64,000 nucleotides of DNA from contig OZ029928.1 of NCBI GenBank assembly GCA_964023275.1, positions 17,751,599-17,815,598 of the forward strand, read 5' to 3'. The position numbers and the translations under genes were made by a program. A model generated the notes under the pieces. The model was not told the origin of the DNA. It worked only from the letters and a program-made list of their open reading frames with translations, and did no database searches. The stretch comes from Norana najaformis (Eukaryota > Annelida > Clitellata > Crassiclitellata > Hormogastridae). Below, one piece after another: positions 1 to 10,575 of the stretch; positions within the stretch are counted from its first letter, which is position 1, and each line of letters begins with the position of its first letter.

Positions 1-5
1 AAATA

Positions 6-35
6 GTGATTGGTTCACGTGACCGATGACGTCAG
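6..35. promoter_or_regulatory. Composite CCAAT-box / E-box / CRE site, copy 1
   Basis: Within 30 bp lie ATTGG (inverted CCAAT), the E-box CACGTG and the full palindromic CRE TGACGTCA. NF-Y, USF/MYC-type bHLH and CREB/ATF factors respectively are known to bind such sites in animals. Function here is inferred from motifs only. Confidence 0.35.
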
Positions 36-149
36 ACAACATTTTGTTGCCACTTCGTCAAAATAATGCGTAACTCTCCCCGCATGCCTTGTGCAGTTAA
101 CGGTGTTCTGCGCAATTGTTTCCGAGGCGAAGGTAGTTCCCAAAAAATT

Positions 150-179
150 GTGATTGGTTCACGTGACCGATGACGTCAG
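150..179. promoter_or_regulatory. Composite CCAAT-box / E-box / CRE site, copy 2
   Basis: Identical motif order and spacing to the copy at 6-35: ATTGG, CACGTG, TGACGTCA. Confidence 0.35.
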
Positions 180-320
180 GTGACCGTTTGTTGCCACTTC
201 GTCAAAAATAATGCGTAACTCTCCCCGCATGCCTTGTGCAGTTAACGGTGTTCTGCGCGATTGGTTCCGAGGCGAAAGTAGTTCCCAAAAATCCGAGGCG
301 AAAGTAGTTCCCAAAAAATT

Positions 321-350
321 GTGATTGGTTCACGTGACCGATGACGTCAG
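321..350. promoter_or_regulatory. Composite CCAAT-box / E-box / CRE site, copy 3
   Basis: Third copy with the same three motifs at the same spacing. The nearest downstream sequence (386-915) holds no recognised gene, so the target, if any, may lie left of the window. Confidence 0.35.
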
Positions 351-385
351 GTGACCGTTCGTTGCCACTTCGTTCGTCAAAATAA

Positions 386-915
386 TGATTTGTCTTAATT
401 ACGACTGCATAAGTAGAGACAGCTTTGGTGAATGCTCGGACTTCTATTTTTCATCTACTGAAATATTGTTCAGCATTAATTTTTTCTATCAAGACAACAG
501 AATGCTTTAAAATTCGCTTCACTGTGTCGTGCCTTGGCAACAAAAATGGGCGGAGTTGGAAACGGTTTCATCCCGGAACCGATCTCGCACCACTACACCG
601 ACTGCCTGAAATTTCGACGGTATGAAGTACCGAATGCCACTGCGGGCCAGCTGCAATCTCGGTGATAGCAGACGCCAAAGGACTTCCTAATTATAGACCA
701 CGTACGCCCGAAAACCAACCACCCAAATAAGGTGGTTACTACGTCAACTTCCAGTCATCTCCAACTACGCCCTTAATAAAATTTTGCAATATGCAGAACC
801 TTCATCCTACTGCTAGACTACACGGTCAAACTTCAATATTGAATGCTATAAATTAAACTATTTCCGTCCCACGACTAATGCAACGGCATCCACCCACTTA
901 AAAATACATAATTAA
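386..915. other. Unique sequence without a recognised gene
   Basis: Open frames are short and show no family signature. A fragment around 655-680 (GGTGATAGCAGACGCC) resembles the diverged TCTG..GCAGACA dyad seen elsewhere in the window. Confidence 0.5.
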
Positions 916-1290
916 ACCACCCTACACTACACGACAGTACACCACACTACACTATGATACACTACACGACACTACACCACATTACACTGACACACTACAT
1001 GACACCACCACACATTACACTGACACACTACATGACACTACACCACACTACCTATGATACACTACACACTACACCACACCACATTACACTACAATACACT
1101 ACACGACCGTACCTCCAACTAATGCAACGGCATCAACCAACTTAAAAATACACCAAAATAAACCACACCACACCATACTACACTACACGACAGTACACCA
1201 CACCACACTACACTATAATATACCACACCACACTACACCACACCAAACTACACTATAATACACTACACGACACTACATCACACCACATCC
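916..1290. repeat. ACACTACACC-type low-complexity tandem DNA
   Basis: Imperfect repeats of CACTACAC, ACCACA and TGACACACTACA; a 38-bp segment ending in CTTAAAAATACA recurs at about 870-908 and 1115-1152. Confidence 0.8.
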
Positions 1291-1380
1291 ATAAAAATTT
1301 CACAGCAGATATGAATATCGCCCACCTAACGCTACACAGCATGAAGGAAGTCGCCCATATAATTTAAAGCACGAAGAAAA

Positions 1381-1512
1381 GTCACCCATTTAACGATAGC
1401 ACAGTGACGAAGTACCCATCTTCCCCACATGAAGGAAAGTCACCCATTTAACGCTAGCACAGTGACGAAGTACCCATCTTCCCCACATGAAGGAAAGTCA
1501 CCCATTTAGTGC
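1381..1512. repeat. Minisatellite, 58-bp unit, ~2.2 copies
   Basis: GTCACCCATTTA recurs at about 1381, 1439 and 1497, with TAGCACAGTGACGAAG and CCCCACATGAAGG inside each unit. Confidence 0.8.
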
Positions 1513-2030
1513 CAGAGCCTGTGCAAGTGGTTCTTGGAACAGACCCTTGAAAACACAATCGTTTCAACGTTTAAGGTAACTAGGCCATGGGGCCAGACAG
1601 ACAAAACAAGAGAAATCTAACACCTGGTTATGTGGAAACAAGCTAATAGCTATTTTATAGCACGCGTAGCAGTTAAATGCGAAACAAAATAGCCCGGAAT
1701 GCGCAACAAAAAATGAAAATCGTGACATACTAGCCGGCCGAGCATTACTATAAGCCCCTGCTCTGTAAACAAACTCCTTCCCACCCCTAATCCTTGACTC
1801 ATTCAGGCAAGTTAGTGAGTGGATCATGGCACGAATCCACATAGTATCTCTTCAAGACATCTACCCAAAGGCTCTCACAGTTCAGCTCTGGCAAAACAGA
1901 GCAATCTGACCTGGCATCAAAACTGACCAATCAACCTGGCTCTTGCTGACTTGACTTGATATAGCGCCGGTGATTAAGCTGGTCTCACTGACCCAGTTTT
2001 TATATGGCATGGAGTAATTTCGAAACACTA
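1513..2030. other. Unique sequence with a LINE family-1 scrap
   Basis: No gene recognised. Around 1963-1993 the sequence GCGCCGGTGATTAAGCTGG matches the 3' UTR of the family-1 LINEs in the plus orientation, too short to call a copy. Confidence 0.45.
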
Positions 2031-2132
2031 CACGACAGCACACCACACTGTACTATAATACACTACTAAACCACACCATAACATATTACACGACACTACA
2101 CCATACCACACTACACTATAATAAACTACAAC
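2031..2132. repeat. ACACTACACC-type low-complexity DNA, second block
   Basis: The same short-motif sequence as at 916-1290, in the same orientation. Confidence 0.7.
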
Positions 2133-2139
2133 ACCCTCT

Positions 2140-2550
2140 GGTTTTTAGCAGAAGACATCATCCTTAAGCCAGAAGATTTTCATTGAGACATTGTTCCTTA
2201 GTCATCGGGCTTTTCATTTAAAGATATTAGCCACCAAGTTTTTAGTAGGAGATACTGTTCTTTGGTCATCTAGTTTTTAGTTGAAAGATGTTAGCCATCA
2301 AGTTCTTTTAGCATAAAGGCATTTACATTGTCATTTAGCCATCAAGTTCTTTCAGCATAGAGGAATTATACTGTCATTTAGCCATCAAGTTCTTTCATCA
2401 TAGAGGAATTATACTGTCATTTAGCCATCAAGTTCTTTCAGCATAGAGGAATTATATTGTCATTTAGCCATCAAGTTCTTTCAGCACAGAGGTATTATAC
2501 TGTCATTTAGCCATCAAGTTTTTTTAGCAGCATTATATTGTCTCGTACCA
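2140..2550 (+). repeat. Left arm of inverted pair A, 43-bp minisatellite
   Basis: From 2295 exact 43-bp units follow one another (2338, 2381, 2424, 2467), each reading GCCATCAAGTTCTTTCAGCA then AGAGGAATTATACTGTCATTTA with few changes. The outer part (2140-2290) is a more diverged version with TTTTTAG..AGAAGA..ATC and GTTCCTTAGTC. The whole arm matches the reverse complement of 3840-4320. Confidence 0.9.
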
Positions 2551-3210
2551 GCAACCGTGAAACCAAGAAACTCAGTACTACCCTGGTTCGGTGTACGGCA
2601 AGATCAAAGTATCCAGCAATCAAGTGCAATACTTACGAGCTCCTGTTGCAATCAGACTACACAGACTAAGAGATAAACCTTCCCAGACGGATGACGCCAC
2701 AGCTCGAAAGGCAGTCTTGCACGATAAGAAGGTGAGCACACAGAAGCACAGTTCAGTCCAGCCACCGAATGCAAAGATGTAGCAACGTTACACTGCATTA
2801 TTGTTCCACTCAGAATAACACCAAACATGTAGAAACGTTACACTGTAGTAAAGTTCCATTTAGAATAACATCGGTGAGCTAGCGCCGACTGCAGACAGCA
2901 TCGTCAAACTCAACTGGCATTGTATTGTATAGAACGAAGCAGAATAAAAACAATACAAAACGGTGATAATGCGTCGCATTAATATGCATCAGGCAAAAGA
3001 AACTGAACGGCATATCGTTAGCAGAGAAGAATAATCGCCGCATATGATATTCATGAAACATCACAAGCAGCCGGCTAATGCTGACCACTGACCACTGACT
3101 GATGACCAACCAAGCCACGTGTGCGTCAAGTCAAACAGTCAGTGGCCTGACTGATGTATTCTAGAAAGACCAACTTGAGAGAAGAGAAAAACCTAAATGA
3201 CTTGTAAAGT
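2551..3210. other. Spacer of inverted pair A, no gene seen
   Basis: Contains a short two-copy tandem at about 2777-2870 (AACGTTACACTG and AGAATAACA shared by both). Otherwise unique, with only short open frames. Confidence 0.5.
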
Positions 3211-3483
3211 AAGTAATAAAGCTCCCATGTCCCATGAGGAACGTAGGGGGTGCTCATTTCCTACTCTTCAGTCCTTGAGCCAGCAATGGACGAAACCCAA
3301 GGTCCTGAACACGGGGCCAGTGCATCGCAGGACTTGCCATTTACTTCCTCGCTTATGCCCGTTCCAAATGCTGCTTGGTGACAGAGGCACGGTGCGTGCA
3401 AACAACTTGCCCAGAGTCGTTACACGGAGTCAAACCCACAAACCATCACTGACCAAACGCCTTACCGATAGACCATCACGTCG
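3211..3483 (-). mobile_element. tRNA-derived SINE, family B
   Basis: The reverse complement carries a tRNA-like promoter head (B-box-like GGGTTTGACTCCGTG near 3420-3440) and the family-B body ending in ..GTTCCTCATGGGACATGGG. It matches the copies at 21.2-21.7, 23.46-23.92 and 47.26-47.43 kb. It sits within the spacer of inverted pair A, so it may have inserted there later. Confidence 0.8.
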
Positions 3484-3839
3484 CACTTATTGCTTTATGT
3501 TAATATGTTATTATTTAATAACAGTGGCCTGACGTGCTCTAGAAAAAACAACCTGTGACAAGAGAAAATCCATCGGCTAAATGACCTCCCACATCAAAAA
3601 TCCACACCTTAAAAGGCAGTAACTAAAAAGTAGATGGTTTTACAAAAGTCCATGGACAAACTCAGTGGCGTTAGGAAAGTACATTACAATAAACCTTAAT
3701 GGCTCTACAAAAATTCCAGAAAAACTAAATGGCTAAGATACAATACCAAAAAATACCAAAAATACAGAAATCAACGGCTAAGAGACCATCTTGTTAATTT
3801 TAGCTTAAACAGATCAGCACCCAAAATAAGAATGTCTTT
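3484..3839. other. Spacer of inverted pair A, right part
   Basis: No gene seen. Towards 3600-3840 phrases such as AAATGGCTAAG begin to resemble degenerate 43-bp units of the right arm. Confidence 0.4.
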
Positions 3840-4320
3840 CACCTAAATAACTTGATGGCTAAATGACAATATAATACCTCTATCTTAAAAGAACTTGATG
3901 GCTAAATAACAATATAATATTGCTATGCTAACAGAACTTATGGCTAAATGACAGTGTAATACCTCTATGCCAAAAGAACTTGATGGTTAAATGACAATAT
4001 AATACCTCTATGCTAAAAAAAACTTATGGCTAAATGACAATATAATACCTCTATGCTAAAAGAACTTGATGGCTAAATGACAGTATAATACCTCTATGCT
4101 AAAATAACTTGATGGCTAAATGACATTACAATACCTGTAATGCTAAAAGAACTTGATGGCTAACATCTTTCAACTAAAACCTCGACCGCCACAGAGCAAT
4201 ATCCCCTAATAAAAACCTGGTGGTTAATATCTTTCAACGAAAAACCCGACGACTAAGGAACAATCTCTCAACTAAAAACTTCTGGCTAGAGGATAATATC
4301 TTCTATTAAAAACTTTGGCA
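3840..4320 (-). repeat. Right arm of inverted pair A
   Basis: About seven 43-bp units run between 3850 and 4165, reading GCTAAATGACAATATAATAC and CTCTATGCTAAAAGAACTTGATG, the reverse complement of the left-arm unit. Beyond them the non-unit outer sequence (4165-4320) also matches the left arm's outer part in the same order, so the similarity covers the arm and not only the unit. Confidence 0.9.
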
Positions 4321-4640
4321 AACGGACGCTCGTTCAACAAAAACCTTGAAGGTTAAAGAACAATCTTTCAAATAAACACTTCCGGCTAAAGAACAATATC
4401 TTTCAGCTAAAAGCTTAATGGCTGCAGAAAGCCTGAAGGCTACCGAAACTTCTGGCTAATGGACGATATTTTTCATCTACAAACATGTTGGCTACAGGAC
4501 AAGATCTCTCTATTAGACACTCATTAGGTAAGATCCTTCAAGTAAAAACTTCTCTCCTGGCTAAATGGTAATACCATTCTGCTTTTCAACTTCAAAACTC
4601 GAAGGCTGAATATAACACCCTACCGTTGTTATCTTAAACA
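4321..4640 (-). repeat. Degenerate extension of the 43-bp family
   Basis: Loose repeats of AAAACTTCTGGCTAA, AGGATAATATCTT and AATATCTTTCA continue the right arm with no counterpart on the left side. Confidence 0.6.
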
Positions 4641-4854
4641 CTTAACGTATTTTTACCGGATGCATTCCGGGGGTAATAACAAATGAGGGTGAAGGGTTGA
4701 AGTGGCTCTTACCATAAGCCGATTGGGCGTCGACAATGCATCAGTCGACTCCTCGGTGGCTGTGCAGGGAACGACTACAGGGACACTGCCTCGCCTCTCC
4801 TTCAGCAGGGGCTTCTCGTAACCGGAATCTGGAACAAATACACAAGAAACCACA

Positions 4855-5345
4855 CACAATCAGCCATAAAAAAAGCCATACACAATAAGGCTAACACGAT
4901 TAGCCATACCCAATAAGGCATACAAAAAAGCCATACACAATAAGGCTAACACGATTAGCCATACACAATAAGGCATACAAAAAAGCCATACACAATAAGG
5001 CTAACACGATTAGCCATACCCAATAAGGCATACAAAAAAGCCATACACAATAAGGCTAACACGATTAGCCATACACAATAAGGCATATAAAAAAGCCATA
5101 CACAATAAGGCACACAAAAATCCATACACAATAAGGCTAACACAATTAGCCATACACAATTAGCCATAAACAATGAGTCAAACACAATAAGGCATACACA
5201 ATTAGCCATAAACAATGAGTCATACACAATAAGGCATACACAATTAGCCATAAACAATGTCATACAATAAAGCATACACAATTAGCCATAAACAATGAGT
5301 CATACACAATAAGGCATACACAGTAACAGGCAGCAAGGCATACAT
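4855..5345. repeat. Minisatellite of AAGGCATACACAATTAGCC-type units
   Basis: First part: a 58-bp unit, about four copies (CAATAAGGCTAACACGATT, AGCCATAC, AAAAAAGCC). Second part: about 42-bp units (CATAAACAATGAGTCATACA). Minus-strand frames through it stay open for about 100 codons by repetition and are not considered coding. Confidence 0.9.
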
Positions 5346-5640
5346 ATTAAGCCATAAACGGCACACGTAATACACAGCAAGACACAAAGACACACACACA
5401 CACATACTACGGAACACGAAGTAAGTCACACAATATGCCATAAACAACAAGGCATAAAGAATAGAAGCCAGGATTGCAGAGAAGAGGGAGGAGAGGAAAG
5501 ACAAGTGATGGGGAAGAGTAAATTGATAACTAAACTGCGCACCTGTTCTCAGGGATCCTTGGCCAGACAATTCGCATTCACTCACCCATCCACTTCACCA
5601 TAACCTTATCCACCCATCACACAAACTCATCATTTTTTCT
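5346..5640. other. Unique sequence, no gene seen
   Basis: Short stretch with a few ACACAC dinucleotides and a GAGGGAGGAGAGGA purine tract. Confidence 0.4.
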
Positions 5641-5717
5641 GCATCGGCCTTTCACTCAAAACTGAAAACATTCATCTTTCACAGATCCTATCCTGACTCC
5701 CCTTCTTCCTGTAATCT

Positions 5718-5748
<31 letters not shown>

Positions 5749-6073
5749 GTCTCTCTCTCTCTGTCTCTCTGTCTATCTCTGTCTCTGTCTGTCTCTGTCT
5801 GTCTATCCCTGTCTCTCTCTCTCTGTGTCTCTGTCTCTCTCTGTCTCTCTCTGTCTCTCTCTGTCTCTCTCTCTCTATCTCTCTGCTCCAATCCCAAACA
5901 CCACCCACCGTAGCTGCCACGTTGTCTCTCTGCCTGACTCTTGGATCTTGACCTGGAACCGAATTCTTTTGCCATCGATTTGGTTTTGACTGAGCGCCTG
6001 TGAATAAGCCGGTCTCCGTGACGTGGCTTTCGTTGGACGCTGTTGAAATCTCGGAATCACGATTACGATTATC
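5641..6073 (+). mobile_element. LINE 3' end, family 1 (CR1/L2/Jockey-like group), 5'-truncated
   Basis: Begins with the end of the reverse-transcriptase ORF (TTTCACTCAAAACTGAAAAC = FHSKLKT), continues through CACAGATCCTATCCTGA, the conserved 3' UTR with ACTGAGCGCCTGTGAATAAG, and ends in ACGCTGTTGAAATCTCGGAA plus the (ACGATT)n tail. Its middle is interrupted by the TCTG/TC microsatellite at 5720-5882. The most complete relative is at 40641-41105. Confidence 0.85.
5720..5882. repeat. (TCTG/TC)n microsatellite inside a LINE 3' region
   Basis: Sits where other family-1 copies have only a short TCTTATCTCTCTCC; this indicates expansion of an internal pyrimidine stretch after insertion. Confidence 0.85.
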
Positions 6074-6897
6074 CAATCCATCCACTAATCCTACCTTTGT
6101 TCCATTATCATCTATTAATCCATCCATCCACGATTCCATTATCTGCTCAGTTTTCCCGCAGTCCCTCCCTCCATCCATCCACCCATCCACCAATCCAGTT
6201 CCACCATTCCACATGTGCATCCATCCCTCTATACGGCCTTTATCCATCTCTTTTCAGTTTCTCCCTCCTCGGCTACCTCTGTCCCTTTTCACCCATTCAG
6301 TTCACTCATCTATCCATCCTCTCTCAACCATCAAGCCACTCGTTATCCATCCATCTGTCAGTCCATCCGTCCGTCCGTTAATCCATCTATCCGTCCGTCC
6401 AATCATTCTTCCATCTCTCCAATCCATTCACTCATACATCTACCCATCCACGCAACCATCCATTGCTCCATCCATCCATCCACTAATCAATTCATCCATA
6501 CACCCATCCATCAATCCATCCATTTACCCTTCCTTCCACCCGTCCGTCCGTCCGTCCGTCCGTCCGCCCATCCATCCATCCATCCACTCATACAACCAAA
6601 CATCCATCCATCCATCCATCCATTAATCAATCCATCCATATGCCCATCCATCCACTCATCAATCCATCCATCTATAAATCCTTCCGTCCGTCCGTCCATC
6701 CATCCATCCACTCATACAACCAAACATCCATCCATCCATCCATCCATTAATCAATCCATCCATTTATACAACCGTCCGTCCGTCCATCCATCCATCCGTT
6801 CATCAATCCATCCAACCATACAACCACCCATCCATTCATCTATCCATCCATCCACACGTTCATCCATCCATCCATCCATCCATCCACCCAATCCATC
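6074..6897. repeat. (ATCC)n / (GTCC)n tetranucleotide block
   Basis: About 820 bp of CATCCATC with interspersed CGTCCGTC and short variants. It starts directly at the tail of the preceding LINE. Long His/Pro/Ser-rich frames here are repeat artefacts. Confidence 0.95.
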
Positions 6898-7345
6898 TAC
6901 CCCATCTCTTCCGAATTCCCTCCCAGGCAGCAGGGCAGCATCCCCACCGCATCAGCGAACACGGAACCCGCAGCCGACGGCAACGACCTCATCAGGGACG
7001 GAGACGACACGAAATGCGACGGAATAATTGAACGGCTGAGCAGCGCCACCTTTTGATCGGACGTTTCTTCAGCCGAAAACCTCGAATCCGAACGGAAGAA
7101 AGAGAGCGAGCGGGGGTCTCTCCGCTCAGACGGACAGAGGGTGGCCGCCGGAGAGACCCCCGCACGCTCAGACGGACAAACGGACGGAGGGTGGCCGAGA
7201 GACGGACGGATATTCGCTTTTCCAGGCCCCTGGACGAGGCGATGTCAACCGAACTGAGTCGTCGGGGAATAAAAGACGGAGGAAGAGGATGCTCGCTTTG
7301 TGCACGAAAGCCTCTCTTATACGCCTTTAACTACAGCGCTGATGC
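6898..7345. other. GC-richer unique block with short internal repeats
   Basis: CGGACGGAGGGTGGCCG and GCTCAGACGGACA recur at about 7124-7205. Plus-strand frames are Arg-rich and lack a recognisable domain. Possibly a CpG-rich non-coding segment. Confidence 0.4.
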
Positions 7346-7676
7346 AAACATACATACACATACATACACAAACATACATACACAAACATACACACAGACA
7401 TACACACATACGTACACACATACGTACACATTCATACACATACAAACATATGTACATATACACATACACATATATACAAACATACATAAACACACACATA
7501 CACACATACATAAACACATACAGACACAGACATACACACACATGCACATAGAAAGACATACACACATATGTATACACATACATACACACACAAACATACA
7601 TACATACATACAAAGTACATACACACGTACACATACACGCATACACACACATACATACACACATACATACATATAC
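7346..7676. repeat. (CATA)n / (CACA)n block
   Basis: Compound tetranucleotide DNA, mostly ACATACAT with ACACACAT variants, open in many frames by repetition. Confidence 0.95.
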
Positions 7677-8170
7677 AGTCCCGCAATCCAGATCAATCCC
7701 AATCTTCCCGAAGCCCTGTATCAGGCACGGAAAACGTTACCTTAACTTACCTCCACGGCGGCGTTTCTGCTCGAAGGCTCTAATCTCCCGACAAAAACCC
7801 AGCCGAGATCCTCATGCAACAGATCAGAACCGCTACCGCTAAGGTACAAACAATACCCCAGCCCGGGCCGCCTCCTATCCTCCGGTCCAGCCACGCACCA
7901 GGCTATACTTTAATTCGCGTAAGTCGAGCCGACTGGGAAACACGGATTCGGCACCGATTGCCCGCCGATAATGCCGATAGCGGACGGAGTTCGCCGCAAT
8001 TCTCTCCGTGTCCCTCCCCTACACGCGATACGATAGTCTTCGGTTTTTAGCCGGGCATAGTTCCGGCAACAGTGATTCAGAGAGAGTGAATCAGCGCCGA
8101 TGGAATTCGGGCTCTCTTGTCGGGGCAGGCGATACGATACAACCTCAGAAGAAAAGTCGGGCCTAGCAGG
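7677..8170. other. Unique GC-moderate sequence, no gene seen
   Basis: Several short open frames on both strands without domain signature. Ends in the GAACCAGTGGCC motif that begins the array interrupted by the next LINE. Confidence 0.4.
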
Positions 8171-8830
8171 CAGAACCAGTGGCCGCAAGAACCAGTGGCC
8201 AAACAATCAATCGTAATCGTAATCCCGAGATGTCTACAGTACCCAATGAAAGCCACGTCACGGGGACCACCTTATCCACAGGCGCTCCGTGAAAACAAAA
8301 TCGATAGGCAAAAGGGTTCGGTTCCAGGTCAAGATCCAAGAGTCAGGCAGAGAGACAGCGTGGCAGCTACTGTGGGTGATGTTTGGGATTGGAGCAGAAA
8401 GACAGATAACAAGAAGAAGAGGAGTCAGGATAGGATCTGTGAAAGAGGAATGTTTTCAGTTTTGAGTGAAAGGCCAATGGTCCGAACAATTCATGGCCAG
8501 AACAATCACTGGCCAGAAAATCAAATGTGAGAAGAATCCATGGCTACAACAACGATTCGACATTGCTTCTCCAACGAAATTATGAACTTTAATTACGATT
8601 TCACTCAAAGCAACCATCGACTGTATCAATCTTTGGTATCAAATTTGGGCATTAAGATAACAGTGCAACCGATGTCATAGGATTAGATTAGATTAGACCA
8701 GTGGCCAGAACAATCAAGGATATAACAATTAACGGCCAGAACAATCAATGAATACAACAATCAAGGACATAACAATTAACGAATCAATGATTACAACATT
8801 CAAGAACATAATATAAATGATCACCAACTG
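8171..8830. repeat. Degenerate GGCCAGAACAATCA array
   Basis: Units appear at 8171-8210, 8479-8527 and 8697-8830 with the forms CCAGTGGCC, AACAATCAAT and CATAACAATTAACG. The LINE at 8211-8478 interrupts the array. Around 8672-8696 a TTAGATTAGATTAG run resembles a LINE tail. Confidence 0.6.
8211..8478 (-). mobile_element. LINE 3' end, family 1, 5'-truncated
   Basis: Reads on the minus strand from the FHSKLKT-coding end (8478) through the shared 3' UTR to the GGGATTACGATTACG tail at 8211. Confidence 0.85.
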
Positions 8831-8879
8831 GAAATCAATGCACTGATACATCAGCAACGCCACGTCAAGCTCAAGTGGC

Positions 8880-9065
8880 GCTACATAAATGCTTGACTAC
8901 ATTACCTTTGCCTTTATAATTCAGAGAAGCTTCTATAGAGACATGTGTTAACTCTACCTTTAAACTTCTACTGAGTCTTTAAGACGTGTATAAACATGTG
9001 AGTTAACTTTGCCTTTATGCTTCAGTTTGTACAGAGGTACGTACTACAGTGGTATGTACCTTTAT
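8880..9065 (-). repeat. Diverged copy of the AAAGGTAAAGGTAAC repeat
   Basis: TACCTTTGCCTTTATA and GTTAACTCTACCTTTA match, in reverse orientation, the tandem block at 25395-25620. Confidence 0.5.
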
Positions 9066-9075
9066 TGACAAGGTC

Positions 9076-9079
<4 letters not shown>

Positions 9080-9145
<66 letters not shown>
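9080..9145. repeat. (TC)n microsatellite
   Basis: Nearly pure CT dinucleotide over about 65 bp. Confidence 0.98.
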
Positions 9146-9150
<5 letters not shown>

Positions 9151-9234
9151 TATCTGTCTATCACTCTCGTTTCTGCAGAGTTGCACAAAGACCTATGTCT
9201 CTCTTAAAAATAGTGTAGAGAATCGGTCTACAAG

Positions 9235-9620
9235 TGTAGACTTCTATGCAACACTTAATGTTGAGGTCTGGCTCATCGGCAATGTGTGGACCTCTATGCA
9301 ACACTTTTTGTAGACGAGCCGGCAGTCTACACTAGTGTAGACACAAATTGCAACACTTTTGTAGAGAGCGAGGTCTACATCAGTGTTGCATTTTGGCTAC
9401 ATTTATGTAGCAAGAATGTCTACATTTATGTAGTTCTCCATCTACATTTATGTACTAATAATGTCTACATTTATGTAGTGCGGAATCTACATTTAGGTAC
9501 TAATAATGTCTACATTTGTGTTGCAGCATCTCTACATTTATGTACTAGTAATGTCTACACTTGTGTTGTGGCATCTCTACATTTATGTAGCGGTCGTGTC
9601 CACATTTATGTGGTGCTGCA
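9235..9620. repeat. Phased array of CTACATTTATGTAG dyads
   Basis: The near-palindrome CTACA-TTTA-TGTAG (or close variants) starts at 9397, 9420, 9442, 9465, 9487, 9510, 9532, 9555, 9577 and 9600, alternating 23 and 22 bp, i.e. a strict 45-bp dimer period. Looser members lie upstream (9299, 9327, 9351, 9375) with TGCAACACTTTTTGTAGAC forms. It is not coding in any consistent frame. Confidence 0.9.
9325..9342. repeat. Perfect 18-bp palindrome
   Basis: GTCTACACTAGTGTAGAC equals its own reverse complement and lies in the upstream part of the dyad array. Confidence 0.95.
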
Positions 9621-10140
9621 AATACATTTTAGTGGTTTAGGAGCTAAATTTATAGATTGGAATTTGCTACATTTGTGGAGCTGCATGTACAGTTATGTTA
9701 TACGTTTTCTGCATTGATTTACTGTTGTATCTACCTATATGCAGCAATGTTTACACACGATGTATAATTATTACTACATGGACGTACTAACGTGCTGAAC
9801 TCATTACATAATAAGCAAATCATTAACTACAATTTATTAGGTTAAATGACAACTTTTAATCACAAATTAAGGGTTTTCACAGTTCACAAAGCTTAAAAAC
9901 AAAGCATCAATCAATGAACATGGTAAACAGTTAAAAGTAATAAATGCCGAAACCTTAAGATAGCAAGTAATCAATATAAGAAACTTTTTCTACAATCCAA
10001 TCAGAGGACTCGATGGTTGTTGATAGGATGACTAGTTGCACATAACAGAATTGGTCAGTGACTGTAACTAAAGAAGTTGGTCCATTTGAGGTAGTAAAAT
10101 GAATGTCACTATTATATAGTATGATGCTTATTGGAGATCA
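9621..10140. other. AT-rich unique sequence, no gene seen
   Basis: No consistent open frame, tandem repeat or family match noticed. Confidence 0.45.
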
Positions 10141-10575
10141 CTGCAAAGTAAGTAAGTAAGTAATGCATTTGTTAACACGCCATATGTCCATCGACTGAGC
10201 GAGGAATCGTAGGTGTGGGTGGGTTACATGTCAGACAACAAAAGCAAGACGATACAGATAGGTCTTTAGCCGCTTTACGAATGTGTCTAGCGAGATATTG
10301 TCGTGAGTAATGTAAACAGGAACGCTATTCCAAATGGCTGGTGCTGAGTTGCTGAAGCCGCGTCGTGAGAAATCAGACCGAAAGTCTCGGATGTCAGGGA
10401 AAGACAGAAGGTTTTGTGTAGCTGATCGCAGAGACCTGGATGGTAGGTAGCGATGTAAGGATGATGACAGGTAAGCTGGTTGATTGGTCGAGAGAGTCTT
10501 GCGTGTGAGGAGAGCTATCTTGTAAGCGATTCTGGAGCTGACAGGCAGCCAATGTAGCTGCCGCGATATCCATCT
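10141..10575 (-). mobile_element. LINE 3' end, family 7, with intact C-terminal RT-ORF remnant
   Basis: The minus frame from 10572 to the TGA at 10233-10231 encodes 113 uninterrupted residues starting WISRQLHWLPVSSRIAYKIA and containing the typical non-LTR C-terminal motif FSNSAPAIWNSVP and the ending FVKRLKTYLYRLAFVV. LHWLPV..R..YKIALLT and AP.(I/L)WNS(L/V)P are hallmarks of the CR1/L2/Jockey-type reverse transcriptase tail. The short 3' UTR carries CGCTCAGTCGATGGACATAT and ends in a (TTAC)n tail at 10146-10163. The copy is 5'-truncated at about 10575, directly behind the stop codon of the exon at 10576-10665. Fragments of the same 3' UTR lie at 22.95 and 39.8 kb. Confidence 0.88.

Larger units (their letters stand above)
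1..385. repeat. Tandem repeat, ~144-bp unit, 2.5 copies
   Basis: Near-identical units begin at about 6, 150 and 321. Each starts with an ATTGG / CACGTG / TGACGTCA block followed by TGCCACTTCGTC; the first two also carry the CTCCCCGCATGCC stretch. The second interval is 171 bp because a 27-bp piece (TCCGAGGCGAAAGTAGTTCC plus an A-run) is itself duplicated at about 286-315. The repeat runs off the left window edge or starts there. Confidence 0.9.

Noticed and set aside
6000-7027. 208- and 270-codon His/Pro/Ser-rich frames
   Set aside because: Direct translation of the (ATCC)n block; no non-repetitive domain.
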